The notes under the pieces are model-generated. The model ran no database searches and had not been told where the DNA came from. It saw only the letters and a list, made by a program, of their open reading frames with translations. A DNA stretch of 11,162 nt. Origin: Methylocystaceae bacterium UBA5192. Lineage in GTDB: Bacteria; Pseudomonadota; Alphaproteobacteria; Rhizobiales; Beijerinckiaceae. The position numbers and the translations under genes are program-made. The stretch lies in the NCBI GenBank assembly GCA_002412985.1, contig DHWC01000066.1, positions 1-11,162 of the forward strand. The letters run 5' to 3'. Each line of letters opens with the position of its first letter. Position 1 is the stretch's first letter. This document shows, in pieces, positions 1 to 6,738 of this stretch.

Positions 1-62
1 CCAGCTTAACCCTGCCTCTCTGACATACCAATGAGCAGGAAGCAGCGATAAAAGTTCCAAAC

Positions 63-67
63 GGAGG
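63..67 (+). promoter_or_regulatory. Strong ribosome binding site of pqqA
   Basis: GGAGG lies seven bases before the ATG of pqqA. It fixes the start of a gene too short to be found by length and implies high translation, as expected for a peptide consumed stoichiometrically. No convincing -35/-10 pair was found in the 62 bases available upstream. Confidence 0.85.
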
Positions 68-74
68 AAACACA

Positions 75-152
75 ATGGCTTGGACCACACCAGTGATCGT
101 TGAAGTCTGCGTCGGCATGGAAGTCACCAGCTACGCGTCCGCCGAGATTTAA
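75..152 (+). CDS. pqqA: PqqA, precursor peptide of pyrroloquinoline quinone
   Basis: This 25-codon gene encodes the ribosomally made precursor peptide from which PQQ, the cofactor of periplasmic methanol and alcohol dehydrogenases, is built. In the known pathway PqqE, with the chaperone PqqD, crosslinks a Glu and a Tyr of PqqA, and later enzymes excise and oxidise the pair. The translation carries the diagnostic block ICVGMEVTSY-like (here VCVGMEVTSY), with Glu16 and Tyr20 in the required E-x3-Y spacing. The start is an ATG seven bases after a perfect GGAGG (63-67). The tail ends at SAEI, about four residues shorter than the Methylorubrum peptide as I recall it; lengths of 23-39 residues are normal. 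No pqqB or other pqq gene follows; a terminator does. It may be an extra copy or a pqqA detached from the other pqq genes. The motif match makes the identity near certain. Confidence 0.95.
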   Translation: MAWTTPVIVEVCVGMEVTSYASAEI

Positions 153-202
153 ATTCTCGTTGGCGCCGGCTTCATCCGCCAGCAAACAAGAGTTCTAATT
201 TT

Positions 203-262
203 ATCGAGCCGACAAAGGCGATTTCGCAAAACGCGAAGTTTCTTTGTCGGCTCGATTTTTTT
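203..262 (+). terminator. Rho-independent terminator after pqqA
   Basis: A perfect 15-bp stem (203-217 with 242-256) encloses a second short helix (TTCGC 223-227 with GCGAA 233-237). It is followed directly by a run of seven T (256-262). This is a strong intrinsic terminator on the plus strand, 50 bases after the pqqA stop and 31 bases before the next ATG. No promoter is visible in those 31 bases. The genes downstream are therefore either driven from within this region or reached by partial read-through, which would give much more pqqA transcript than downstream transcript. Confidence 0.93.
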
Positions 263-293
263 ATTCTAACTCCTTCAACTCAGCGGAGATTGC

Positions 294-1349
294 ATGGGCG
301 CGCTACTTGCGAAACTGGCTCGGGAGATCTCGCGCTCCCTCCTCGTTTTTTTCCTCGTCAGCAGCGCTAACGCACAAAACGCGGAAGAAGAAAAACTCTT
401 AATAGCTGCAAAAGCGGCATTCCAACCAATCAAAATATCGATGGCGCCCAGCGACCCCCTCAGTCTTGCGCGCATTAATTTGGGACGCCGCCTTTTTTTT
501 GAAACTCGCGTCTCTGCCGACGGCAATATAAGTTGTGCGCATTGTCATATTGCCGAGAAACACGCCAGCGATGGATTACCCAAGGCAATCGGGGTTTTTG
601 GTAAAGAGAACCAGCGCAACGCGCCAACAATCTTTAATGCTGCGCTAAACTTTAAGCAGCATTGGCGCGGCGACAGAGAGACGCTTGAAGACCAAGCAGA
701 AAAATCTTTGCTTGGACCTGCTAGCTTCGGCAATTCAGATCAACAAAGCGCCATGGATAAACTCAAGGCGATCCCCGGCTATAAAGTCGCTTTTGTGCAA
801 GCTTTTCCCAGCGAGGAGGACCCAGTCACTTCGAAAAATTGGGGACGCGCTATCGCCGCATATGAACGCACGCTCCTTTCACCCTCTCGATTTGACGTCT
901 ATTTAGCTGGAGAAAAAAACGCGCTCAGTTCAAAAGAACAAAGCGGTCTCAGGCTTTTTATTCAAAGCGGCTGCGCCGGCTGCCATAACGGCCCCGGCCT
1001 TGGCGGCGCAAATTTTCAAAAATTTGGTGTTTATGAAGATTACTGGAAGGAGACAGGCGCCACTCAAATCGACAAAGGCCGCGCAGATGTAACAAAGAAT
1101 AATGACGATCTTTATTTATTTAAGACACCCAGCCTACGCAATGTCGCTAAGACCGCGCCCTATTTTCACGATGGGTCAATCGCTGATTTAACGCAAGCCA
1201 TCCATATCATGAGTAAAATACAATTAAATAACCGGTTTTCTGATGACGAAGCAGCCAGTATTGTTGCATTTCTTAATAGTCTTACCGGAGACGTCCCAGA
1301 AAACTATGCCCCGCCTGAACCCTTTCCCGATCAACCGGACAAGCGTTAA
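294..1349 (+). CDS. Secreted di-haem cytochrome c peroxidase / MauG-family protein
   Basis: This is a periplasmic c-type cytochrome of the CCP/MauG family, 351 residues including a signal peptide (basic N-terminus, hydrophobic 15-22, likely cleavage after Ala27 in SANA). Two haem attachment motifs are present: CAHCH at residues 81-85 and CAGCH at 227-231. The family motif PYFHDGS lies near residue 290. Met306, in the segment HIMSKIQL, sits where classical peroxidases place the Met ligand of the high-potential haem; MauG has a Tyr ligand instead, so the protein looks more like a peroxidase, though this alignment is by eye. The ATG follows GGAG (285-288) with a five-base gap. It opens the gene set that continues with the ABC system, 52 bases upstream of the binding protein. 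Its substrate is unknown: it may reduce peroxide, or oxidise a partner protein or the PQQ-dehydrogenase electron chain. Confidence 0.88.
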   Translation: MGALLAKLAREISRSLLVFFLVSSANAQNAEEEKLLIAAKAAFQPIKISMAPSDPLSLARINLGRRLFFETRVSADGNISCAHCHIAEKHASDGLPKAIGVFGKENQRNAPTIFNAALNFKQHWRGDRETLEDQAEKSLLGPASFGNSDQQSAMDKLKAIPGYKVAFVQAFPSEEDPVTSKNWGRAIAAYERTLLSPSRFDVYLAGEKNALSSKEQSGLRLFIQSGCAGCHNGPGLGGANFQKFGVYEDYWKETGATQIDKGRADVTKNNDDLYLFKTPSLRNVAKTAPYFHDGSIADLTQAIHIMSKIQLNNRFSDDEAASIVAFLNSLTGDVPENYAPPEPFPDQPDKR

Positions 1350-1360
1350 TCTAAAGCAAT

Positions 1361-1380
1361 TCTCACTTGAGAGAGTGAGA
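1361..1380 (+). repeat. Small inverted repeat between peroxidase and binding-protein genes
   Basis: TCTCAC (1361-1366) pairs with GTGAGA (1375-1380) around an eight-base loop. The hairpin is flanked on both sides by the direct repeat TAAAGCA (1352-1358 and 1381-1387). It lies in the 52-base gap between the peroxidase stop and the next start, and no T-run follows, so it is not a standard terminator. It could set mRNA stability or relative expression of the two genes. The stem is short enough to be chance. Confidence 0.4.
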
Positions 1381-1401
1381 TAAAGCAGTCATACAAAGAC
1401 C

Positions 1402-2580
1402 ATGAAACGATTAAGCGCCATCCTATGGCTGCTCTTAGCGGCTCTTCCAGCCTATGCACAAACGCTGACCATTAAAGTTGGCGTCTTGCGCCAGACACAC
1501 TCAAGAGAAACCCTTTCCATTCTCGATCTACCCGCGATGGACGACGGCCTTGCCGGCGCGCTCCTTGGCGCGGTCGACAATAATACGACAGGAAAATTCA
1601 CACAGCAAAATTACGAGGTGATTGACTCAAAACTCGATCAAGAGGCTGATGTCGCAAAAGAGATTGACGCTCTTATAGATAAAGGCGCACATTTCATTAT
1701 TGCAGATCTCTCAGCACAAAACTTATTGGATGCCAGCGCGATCGCCAAAAAACGCGATACGATCTTGTTCAATATCTCTGCGCCTGATGTGAATTTGCGC
1801 GAAGAAGATTGTCGAGCCAATATAATTCATGTTGCGCCTGATCGCGCGATGCTCGCCGATGGATTAGCGCAATATCTGATCTGGAAACAATGGCGACGCT
1901 GGCTCCTCATCAAGGGCTCGCACCCGGAAGATGACGCTCTCGCGCAAGCCTATCGGCGGGCGGCTAAGAAATTCGGCGCCAAAATTATTGAAGAAAGACT
2001 CTACCAAGACACCGGCGGGGGACGTCGAAGCGACTCAGGCTCTGTCCAAACGCAACGACAAATGCCAACGCTTACTCAAAACGCAGCGGCCTACGATGTC
2101 TTGCTTGCGGTTGATGAAAATAACGTCTTTGCCGCTTATTTGCCTTTCCGCACATGGGAGCCAAAGCTCGTTGTCGGCTCGGCTGGCCTTTACCCCACCA
2201 ATTGGGACGCCGCTCATGAACAATGGGGGGCGCATCAATTACAAAATAGATTTATCGCAAATTACCATCGGCCGATGAATGCGCGGGACAATGCCGCCTG
2301 GCTTGCAATGCGCGTGATCGGCGAGGCGGCTGTGCGAACGCAATCAAATCGACCTGCCGATTTACTGACCTATATTCTGGGTAAAGATTTCTCTATCGCC
2401 GCTTTCAAAGGGGTGCGTTTAACGATTAGATCTTGGAATCAGCAGTTACGGCAACCCATTCTTCTTTCTGATGGACGCATGACCATATCTGTCTCGCCGC
2501 AAGAAGGGTTTCTTCATCAAACGAGTGAACTCGATACACTCGGCTATGATCAGCCCGAAACAAAATGTAGGCTCCAATGA
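1402..2580 (+). CDS. lutA: Periplasmic substrate-binding protein of PQQ-alcohol-dehydrogenase-associated ABC system (LutA/PedA1-like)
   Basis: This exported protein of 392 residues has a clear signal peptide (MKR start, hydrophobic 4-16, cleavage after AYA at residue 19). The mature part is a type-I periplasmic binding fold related to the branched-chain amino acid binding proteins: IKVGVLRQ opening strand, IIADLSAQ and LLAVDENN strand-turns. The C-terminal segment ELDTLGYDQPETKC is characteristic of the family described as substrate-binding protein of the PQQ-dependent alcohol dehydrogenase system. Cysteines near residue 138 and at the C-terminus could form a disulfide. The Shine-Dalgarno site is weak. 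The stop overlaps the next start in ATGA. Homologous clusters (ped in Pseudomonas putida, lut in Methylorubrum) are tied to lanthanide acquisition, so the ligand may be a lanthanide or its chelator; that is inference from family and context. The symbol follows the lut naming for the binding protein. Confidence 0.8.
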   Translation: MKRLSAILWLLLAALPAYAQTLTIKVGVLRQTHSRETLSILDLPAMDDGLAGALLGAVDNNTTGKFTQQNYEVIDSKLDQEADVAKEIDALIDKGAHFIIADLSAQNLLDASAIAKKRDTILFNISAPDVNLREEDCRANIIHVAPDRAMLADGLAQYLIWKQWRRWLLIKGSHPEDDALAQAYRRAAKKFGAKIIEERLYQDTGGGRRSDSGSVQTQRQMPTLTQNAAAYDVLLAVDENNVFAAYLPFRTWEPKLVVGSAGLYPTNWDAAHEQWGAHQLQNRFIANYHRPMNARDNAAWLAMRVIGEAAVRTQSNRPADLLTYILGKDFSIAAFKGVRLTIRSWNQQLRQPILLSDGRMTISVSPQEGFLHQTSELDTLGYDQPETKCRLQ

Positions 2581-3545
2581 AGAAACTACTGCTAATTTTA
2601 ATTTTTTCAGCCTCAACCTTCGCCTCGCCAGCCGCAGCCTATCTCGCCTATGTGAGCAATGAAAAAGGCAACACAATCTCCATTTTAGATACCGATAAAC
2701 TTGATGTTGTCGCCACTATTAAAGTTGGCAGACGACCGCGCGGCATCGAATTAAATAAAAATGGGTCAGAGCTCTACATTTGCGCCGGCGATGATGATGC
2801 GATTCAAGTATTCGACACTCAGGCCCAAAAAATCACAGGCAAGCTGCCCTCTGGACCTGACCCAGAATTACTAACGCTCAGTCCAGATGGCGAAACAATC
2901 TATGTCTCCAATGAGAACGATAATTTGGTTACGCTCATTGACATTAAACGCAAAGATCAAATTGGCGACATTCCAGTTGGCGTGGAGCCAGAGGGCATGG
3001 CGATTAGTCCTGATGGAAAATTACTCGTTAATACGTCCGAAACAACAAATATGGCGCATCTTATCGATACAAAAACGAAAACAATTATCGCCAATATCCT
3101 TGTTGATAACCGTCCAAGATTTGCGACGTTTAAGCATGACGGATCAGAGCTTTGGGTCTCTTCAGAAGTTGGCGGCACAATAAGCGTTATTGATCCTGAA
3201 AAAAAAATTATCAAACAAAAAATCTCTTTTGACATTCCTGGCATGTCAAAGGAAGCCATTCAGCCAATAGGCGTCTCAATTACACGTGATGGCGCTCGCG
3301 CCTTTGTTGCGCTAGGTCCCGCAAACCGTGTCGCTGTTATCAACGCGCAAACGAAAGAGGTCGAAAAATATCTCCTCGTCGGACAACGCGTTTGGCATTT
3401 GGCCTTTACGCCCGATGAAAAATATCTCCTTACCGCTAATGGCGTGTCGAATGATGTTTCCATCATAGACGTCGCGAACCTTAAAGTTGTTAAATCAATC
3501 CCTGTCGGCGCATTTCCCTGGGGCGTTGTCGTGGCGCCGCAATGA
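2577..3545 (+). CDS. Secreted YVTN-repeat beta-propeller protein, PQQ-catabolism-associated (PedA2/LutD-like)
   Basis: This 322-residue periplasmic protein has a signal peptide (MKK, hydrophobic 4-10, cleavage after SPAAA at about residue 21) followed by about seven repeats of roughly 42 residues. Each repeat has the pattern YVSN-x-N-x-ISIxD, then IxVGxxPxG and SPDGxxLxV, the signature of a seven-bladed YVTN propeller. Very similar proteins are annotated as PQQ-dependent catabolism-associated beta-propellers and sit in the same gene order next to the ABC genes. No enzyme active site is evident. Some PQQ dehydrogenases are also propellers, but they have tryptophan-docking motifs that are absent here. 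It may bind and hand over the ligand of the transporter in the periplasm, or scaffold the dehydrogenase; both are inference. Its start overlaps the preceding stop, and its stop overlaps the ATPase start, both as ATGA, so it is translationally coupled on both sides. LutD is, as I recall, the corresponding lut component, but I am not sure enough to assign the symbol. Confidence 0.87.
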   Translation: MKKLLLILIFSASTFASPAAAYLAYVSNEKGNTISILDTDKLDVVATIKVGRRPRGIELNKNGSELYICAGDDDAIQVFDTQAQKITGKLPSGPDPELLTLSPDGETIYVSNENDNLVTLIDIKRKDQIGDIPVGVEPEGMAISPDGKLLVNTSETTNMAHLIDTKTKTIIANILVDNRPRFATFKHDGSELWVSSEVGGTISVIDPEKKIIKQKISFDIPGMSKEAIQPIGVSITRDGARAFVALGPANRVAVINAQTKEVEKYLLVGQRVWHLAFTPDEKYLLTANGVSNDVSIIDVANLKVVKSIPVGAFPWGVVVAPQ

Positions 3546-4300
3546 ACGCACTCCCTCCTCCAGCCCTCGCCGTAACCAACCTTACGCACGCCTATGGTGC
3601 GCGCAACGCGCTAGATGATGTTACATTCTCTACGTCACAAGGCCGATTTACTGTCTTATTGGGATTAAATGGCGCGGGAAAGACAACGCTTTTTTCACTT
3701 ATAACGAGACTTTATGCGGCTCAAAGCGGCGACATAAATATTTTTGGTCTTGATATTATTCATCAATCTAGCGCTGCGTTACGTCAGTTAGGCGTTGTCT
3801 TTCAATCACGCACGTTAGACCTTGAACTCAGTCTGATACAAAATTTGCTTTATCACGCTGCTTTACATGGCATTGAGCCCGCAAAAGCACGCATCCTAGG
3901 TCTCGCGGCGCTTGAGCGCGCGGGTCTATCAGGACGCGCACAGGATAAAGCGCGCACACTTTCTGGCGGACAAATGCGGCGTGTTGAAATTCTTCGCGCA
4001 CTCATGCATGCGCCCCGCCTGCTCCTACTTGATGAACCTACAGTAGGCTTAGATATCAAGGCGCGCGCGGATCTTATTGCGCAAGTGCGTAGCCTTGTGA
4101 AAGAGCAAAGCCTGAGCGTCCTCTGGACAACGCATCTTATTGATGAGATCGCTCATGATGATGAAATTATTATTCTTCATCAAGGCAAAATACTCGAAAC
4201 TGGACGCGCAGATTACATCATCAAAAAATCTGGCGCAGCTACGCTTAGCGAGGCTTTCGCCTTAATTACTGGAAATCACGCCGAAAGACCCCTAATATGA
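3542..4300 (+). CDS. lutE: ABC transporter ATP-binding protein, PQQ-alcohol-dehydrogenase-associated (LutE/PedB-like)
   Basis: This cytoplasmic 252-residue ATPase energises the transporter formed with the following permease. All nucleotide-binding motifs are intact: Walker A GLNGAGKTT at 41-49, Q-loop Gln88, signature LSGGQ at 140-144, Walker B LLLLDEP at 160-166 with catalytic Glu165, D-loop just after at 170, and switch His198. The spacing and the LSGGQMRRVEI segment place it with ATPases that serve ABC-2-type permeases (the CcmA/NodI-like, drug-exporter group) rather than with the LivF/LivG ATPases that normally work with Leu-type binding proteins. It overlaps its neighbours by ATGA at both ends. 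Transporter function is secure; the lanthanide-related role is inferred from the gene neighbourhood, and the symbol follows the lut naming of the ATP-binding subunit. Confidence 0.88.
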   Translation: MNALPPPALAVTNLTHAYGARNALDDVTFSTSQGRFTVLLGLNGAGKTTLFSLITRLYAAQSGDINIFGLDIIHQSSAALRQLGVVFQSRTLDLELSLIQNLLYHAALHGIEPAKARILGLAALERAGLSGRAQDKARTLSGGQMRRVEILRALMHAPRLLLLDEPTVGLDIKARADLIAQVRSLVKEQSLSVLWTTHLIDEIAHDDEIIILHQGKILETGRADYIIKKSGAATLSEAFALITGNHAERPLI

Positions 4301-5133
4301 GCTTGACGGCGCAAGATCGCATTAAACCCCTCGCTCTTCGGCAATATTTGATTTGCCTCTGGGGCATTGTGTGGCGGGAGGGGCTTCGATTCTTACATCA
4401 ACGCGAGCGCTTCATTTCTGCGCTTGTTCGCCCACTTGTTTGGCTCTTCATTTTCGCCGCTGGATTTCGCCAAGTGCTGGGAATTTCAATTATCCCGCCC
4501 TATGACACCTATATATTATATGAGGTTTACATCACGCCAGGGTTGATGGCGATGATCCAGCTCTTCAATGGCATGCAATCTTCTTTGTCCATGGTCTACG
4601 ACAGAGAAATGGGTAATATGCGCACGCTGCTTATTTCTCCTTTTCCACGATGGTTTTTACTCAGCTCAAAACTTTTTGCAGGCGTCTTTGTTTCTATCTT
4701 GCAGGTCTACGCCTACCTACTCATTGCATATTTTTGGGAAATTGAACCACCGAGCTTATGGGGCTACGCGACCGTCTTACCTGCACTTGCTCTGTGTGGC
4801 CTAATGCTTGGAGCGCTGGGCATGGTTCTGTCTTCGTTAATCAAGCAGCTTGAAAATTTTGCTGGCGTGATGAATTTCGTTATTTTTCCAATGTTCTTTG
4901 CCTCTTCAGCGCTTTATCCTCTTTGGCGCGTAAAAGAATCGAGCCCATGGCTTTATTATGTTTGCTCTCTCAATCCCTTCACACACGCTGTCGAGCTTAT
5001 ACGCTTCGCTTTTTATCAAAAATTTGATTGGATATCTTGCGCCGCCGTTAGCGCCTATACAGCTGTTTTTCTGATCGCAGCGCTTATGGCCTACGATCCT
5101 GCTCGCGGAATGTTAATGCGTAAGAACGCATAA
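4297..5133 (+). CDS. lutF: ABC-2-type permease, PQQ-alcohol-dehydrogenase-associated (LutF/PedC-like)
   Basis: This inner-membrane protein of 278 residues has about six hydrophobic segments: around 43-60, 80-95, 120-147, 155-180, 187-210 and 250-268. It carries the ABC-2 permease hallmarks: YDREMGNMRTLLISP, in the cytoplasmic loop that contacts the ATPase, and the late loop ALYPLW followed by LNPFTHAVELIR. It would dimerise and pair with the ATPase encoded immediately upstream, whose stop it overlaps by ATGA. ABC-2 permeases usually export lipids, polysaccharides or drugs, yet here the operon also encodes a periplasmic binding protein, so the direction of transport is unclear. It is the last gene of the plus-strand set; 68 bases with no clear terminator separate it from the convergent minus-strand gene. 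Confidence 0.87.
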   Translation: MSLTAQDRIKPLALRQYLICLWGIVWREGLRFLHQRERFISALVRPLVWLFIFAAGFRQVLGISIIPPYDTYILYEVYITPGLMAMIQLFNGMQSSLSMVYDREMGNMRTLLISPFPRWFLLSSKLFAGVFVSILQVYAYLLIAYFWEIEPPSLWGYATVLPALALCGLMLGALGMVLSSLIKQLENFAGVMNFVIFPMFFASSALYPLWRVKESSPWLYYVCSLNPFTHAVELIRFAFYQKFDWISCAAVSAYTAVFLIAALMAYDPARGMLMRKNA

Positions 5134-5201
5134 GTTTATTTTAGACAATTTAGCAATTCGAGAAAATAGCGCCGTTCAATCTTAATCCTGCAACACAAGA
5201 C

Positions 5202-6089
5202 TTAGTGGGCTGGCGGAGGAGCGGTTTTATTTGGCTCAGCAGCCTTTGAGCCAGAGGCAAATTGCGCTCCAAGCAAAATCGCGCGCGCTTCGGTAAGTCT
5301 TAAGGCGCAATACCCAAACTCAGATTCTTTAGCATAAGACCGGCAGATTTCTTCGCGCCTTGATGAAAAACCCGCCTGCTCTCGAACAATTGAATTTCGA
5401 ATTTCTTTTTCTTTTTTATTGCGATCATAAAGCGCACGAAAATTACCGCGCATTGTCTTTTCAACATCAGCGCGCGCAGCCAGCATATCTGCGGCTTTTT
5501 TAGGATCAAACTCGCCTTCTGTCATACCCCAAAGCCCTGAGGGGTCTGCGCGACAATCCGACGATTTCATCTCGCAAGCCTTGCCCTCATTGGAAACAAG
5601 CACTGCGCCTTCTAAAACATCAAGGTTAAATGCACACGCCGGCAATTCAATTTGATACCGCCGCAGTCCTGTCAGGCTCTCTTTTGCAACAAGCTTAATC
5701 GGCGCGCCAGAGACCTCAACGCGACACTGTTCGCCTGAACGCGATAGTCGATCGCCAATAAAAATTAAGCGCGCTACCTGTAAATCAGCGCCATTACGCG
5801 AAAATTCAATTTCGCTGCCAAGCCCATCGCGCTTGAGGGTTTTGCCAATAATCGTCTCTTCGGCTGGGGCCTTTAGCATAACAGGACGCATATGCGCTTC
5901 GCCGCCGCCGGCGCTTTTTTTTCCGGAGGACGCATTTGCGCCTACTGGCGTCGGCGCGACAGCGCCGGGCAAGGCTAACTGTGCGTGCGCCTCGAGAGCG
6001 ATGAAGAATAAAACAACCCCGGGCGTCACAGTTAGCTTGAGATAGCGCTGAAATGTCTCAAGCTTTTGGGGGCGAATAGTCCCGCCCAT
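5202..6089 (-). CDS. Secreted six-cysteine protein of unknown function
   Basis: I do not recognise this protein. With the ATG at 6089 it has 295 residues. A basic stretch and hydrophobic segment (about 19-32), with AHA|Q as probable cleavage after residue 36, indicate export to the periplasm. A Gly/Ala/Pro-rich linker follows, then a domain with six cysteines (EQCR, PACA, KACE, SDCR, EEICR, GYCA), enough for three disulfides, and the segment DPSGLWGMTEGEF. A charged, probably helical stretch (about 205-245) precedes the end, which is a Pro/Ala-rich tail. The reading frame is open up to a TTG at 6149 that overlaps the infC stop. I prefer the ATG at 6089 because AAGGG lies eight bases before it and the TTG has no Shine-Dalgarno site. 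It follows infC on the same strand with a 56-base gap and is probably cotranscribed, though nothing suggests a role in translation. Confidence 0.75.
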   Translation of the reverse strand: MGGTIRPQKLETFQRYLKLTVTPGVVLFFIALEAHAQLALPGAVAPTPVGANASSGKKSAGGGEAHMRPVMLKAPAEETIIGKTLKRDGLGSEIEFSRNGADLQVARLIFIGDRLSRSGEQCRVEVSGAPIKLVAKESLTGLRRYQIELPACAFNLDVLEGAVLVSNEGKACEMKSSDCRADPSGLWGMTEGEFDPKKAADMLAARADVEKTMRGNFRALYDRNKKEKEIRNSIVREQAGFSSRREEICRSYAKESEFGYCALRLTEARAILLGAQFASGSKAAEPNKTAPPPAH

Positions 6090-6145
6090 CAAGGACGCCC
6101 TTTCAAGCAAAGCTGAGGCAAGAGCGCGAATGAGGGCTAGCTGTC

Positions 6146-6685
6146 TCAACGCGGGGCTAGAACCATAACCATCTGGCGACCTTCCATTGATGGCTCGAGC
6201 TCAACTTTGGCAAGCTTTTCTGTCTCAGCCTTCACCCGGGTCAGAAGACGAAAACCAAGATCTTGATGTGCGATCTCGCGGCCCCGAAAACGCAGCGTCA
6301 CTTTAACCTTATCGCCCTCTTCAAAGAAGCGTCGTACAGCGCGCATTTTAACGTCATAATCATGATCGTCGATTCCAGGCCGTAACTTAATCTCTTTGAC
6401 CTCAACGACTTTCTGTTTTTTACGCGCTTCCGCTGCCTTCTTTTGTTCAGCGAAACGAAAACGTCCGTAGTCGAGGATCTTACAAACAGGCGGCTCAGCA
6501 TTAGGAGCGATCTCGACGAGATCTAAACCTGCTTCTTCCGCCATGGTCAGCGCGTCCTGAATTGGGATAGCGCCATGATTTTTGCCCTCGGCGTCGATTA
6601 GCTGCACATCGCGGGCGCGAATGTCTCGGTTGATGCGCGGTCCTTCTTTCAATGGGGCCGCAGCGGTCTTCATAGGTCGGCGAAT
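6146..6685 (-). CDS. infC: Translation initiation factor IF-3, probable ATT start
   Basis: IF-3 binds the 30S ribosomal subunit, keeps it apart from 50S and checks start-codon and initiator-tRNA pairing. The protein has the N-terminal domain (GPRINRDIR, then VQLIDAEGKNHG), the family signature KILDYGRFRFAEQKK, a lysine-rich linker, and the C-terminal domain with KEIKLRPGIDDHDYDVK and a VKVTLRFRGRE strand. The only canonical in-frame start is the ATG at 6673, but its nearest Shine-Dalgarno site is 19 bases away. An ATT at 6685 lies seven bases after GGGAG, adds the residues RRP typical of alphaproteobacterial IF-3 N-termini, and gives 179 residues. An in-frame TAA lies 21 bases further upstream. 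AUU is the known infC start in E. coli, where it allows IF-3 to repress its own translation. rpmI and rplT do not follow. Confidence 0.94.
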   Translation of the reverse strand: MRRPMKTAAAPLKEGPRINRDIRARDVQLIDAEGKNHGAIPIQDALTMAEEAGLDLVEIAPNAEPPVCKILDYGRFRFAEQKKAAEARKKQKVVEVKEIKLRPGIDDHDYDVKMRAVRRFFEEGDKVKVTLRFRGREIAHQDLGFRLLTRVKAETEKLAKVELEPSMEGRQMVMVLAPR

Positions 6686-6692
6686 GGAACAT

Positions 6693-6697
6693 CTCCC
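6693..6697 (-). promoter_or_regulatory. infC: Ribosome binding site that decides the infC start
   Basis: On the minus strand this reads GGGAG. It is seven bases before the ATT codon (6685-6683) and 19 bases before the first ATG (6673-6671). The spacing is ideal for the ATT and far too long for the ATG. Confidence 0.8.
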
Positions 6698-6718
6698 TTT
6701 TGATTAATGCTCTGTTGA

Positions 6719-6738
6719 GCAGCCATAACCCCGGCTGC
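6719..6738 (-). promoter_or_regulatory. Hairpin in the infC leader
   Basis: GCAGCC (6719-6724) and GGCTGC (6733-6738) are perfect inverted repeats with an eight-base loop. They lie 33 bases before the ATT start of infC. No T-run follows, so this is not an intrinsic terminator. A possible role in translational control of infC is inference. The rest of the 195-base region between fmdB and infC (6686-6880) holds a second short inverted repeat, CTCCC/GGGAG, at about 6778-6794, and a TTGACT box near 6800 on the minus strand without a convincing -10 partner. No gene is seen in it. Confidence 0.45.

Noticed and set aside
3260..3589. Minus-strand open frame of 109 codons across the propeller/ATPase junction
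   Set aside because: Antisense to two well-supported coupled genes, with no sign of a real protein.
5134..5201. Search for a bidirectional terminator between the permease and the convergent secreted-protein gene
   Set aside because: No stem with adjacent T-run could be found in these 68 bases.
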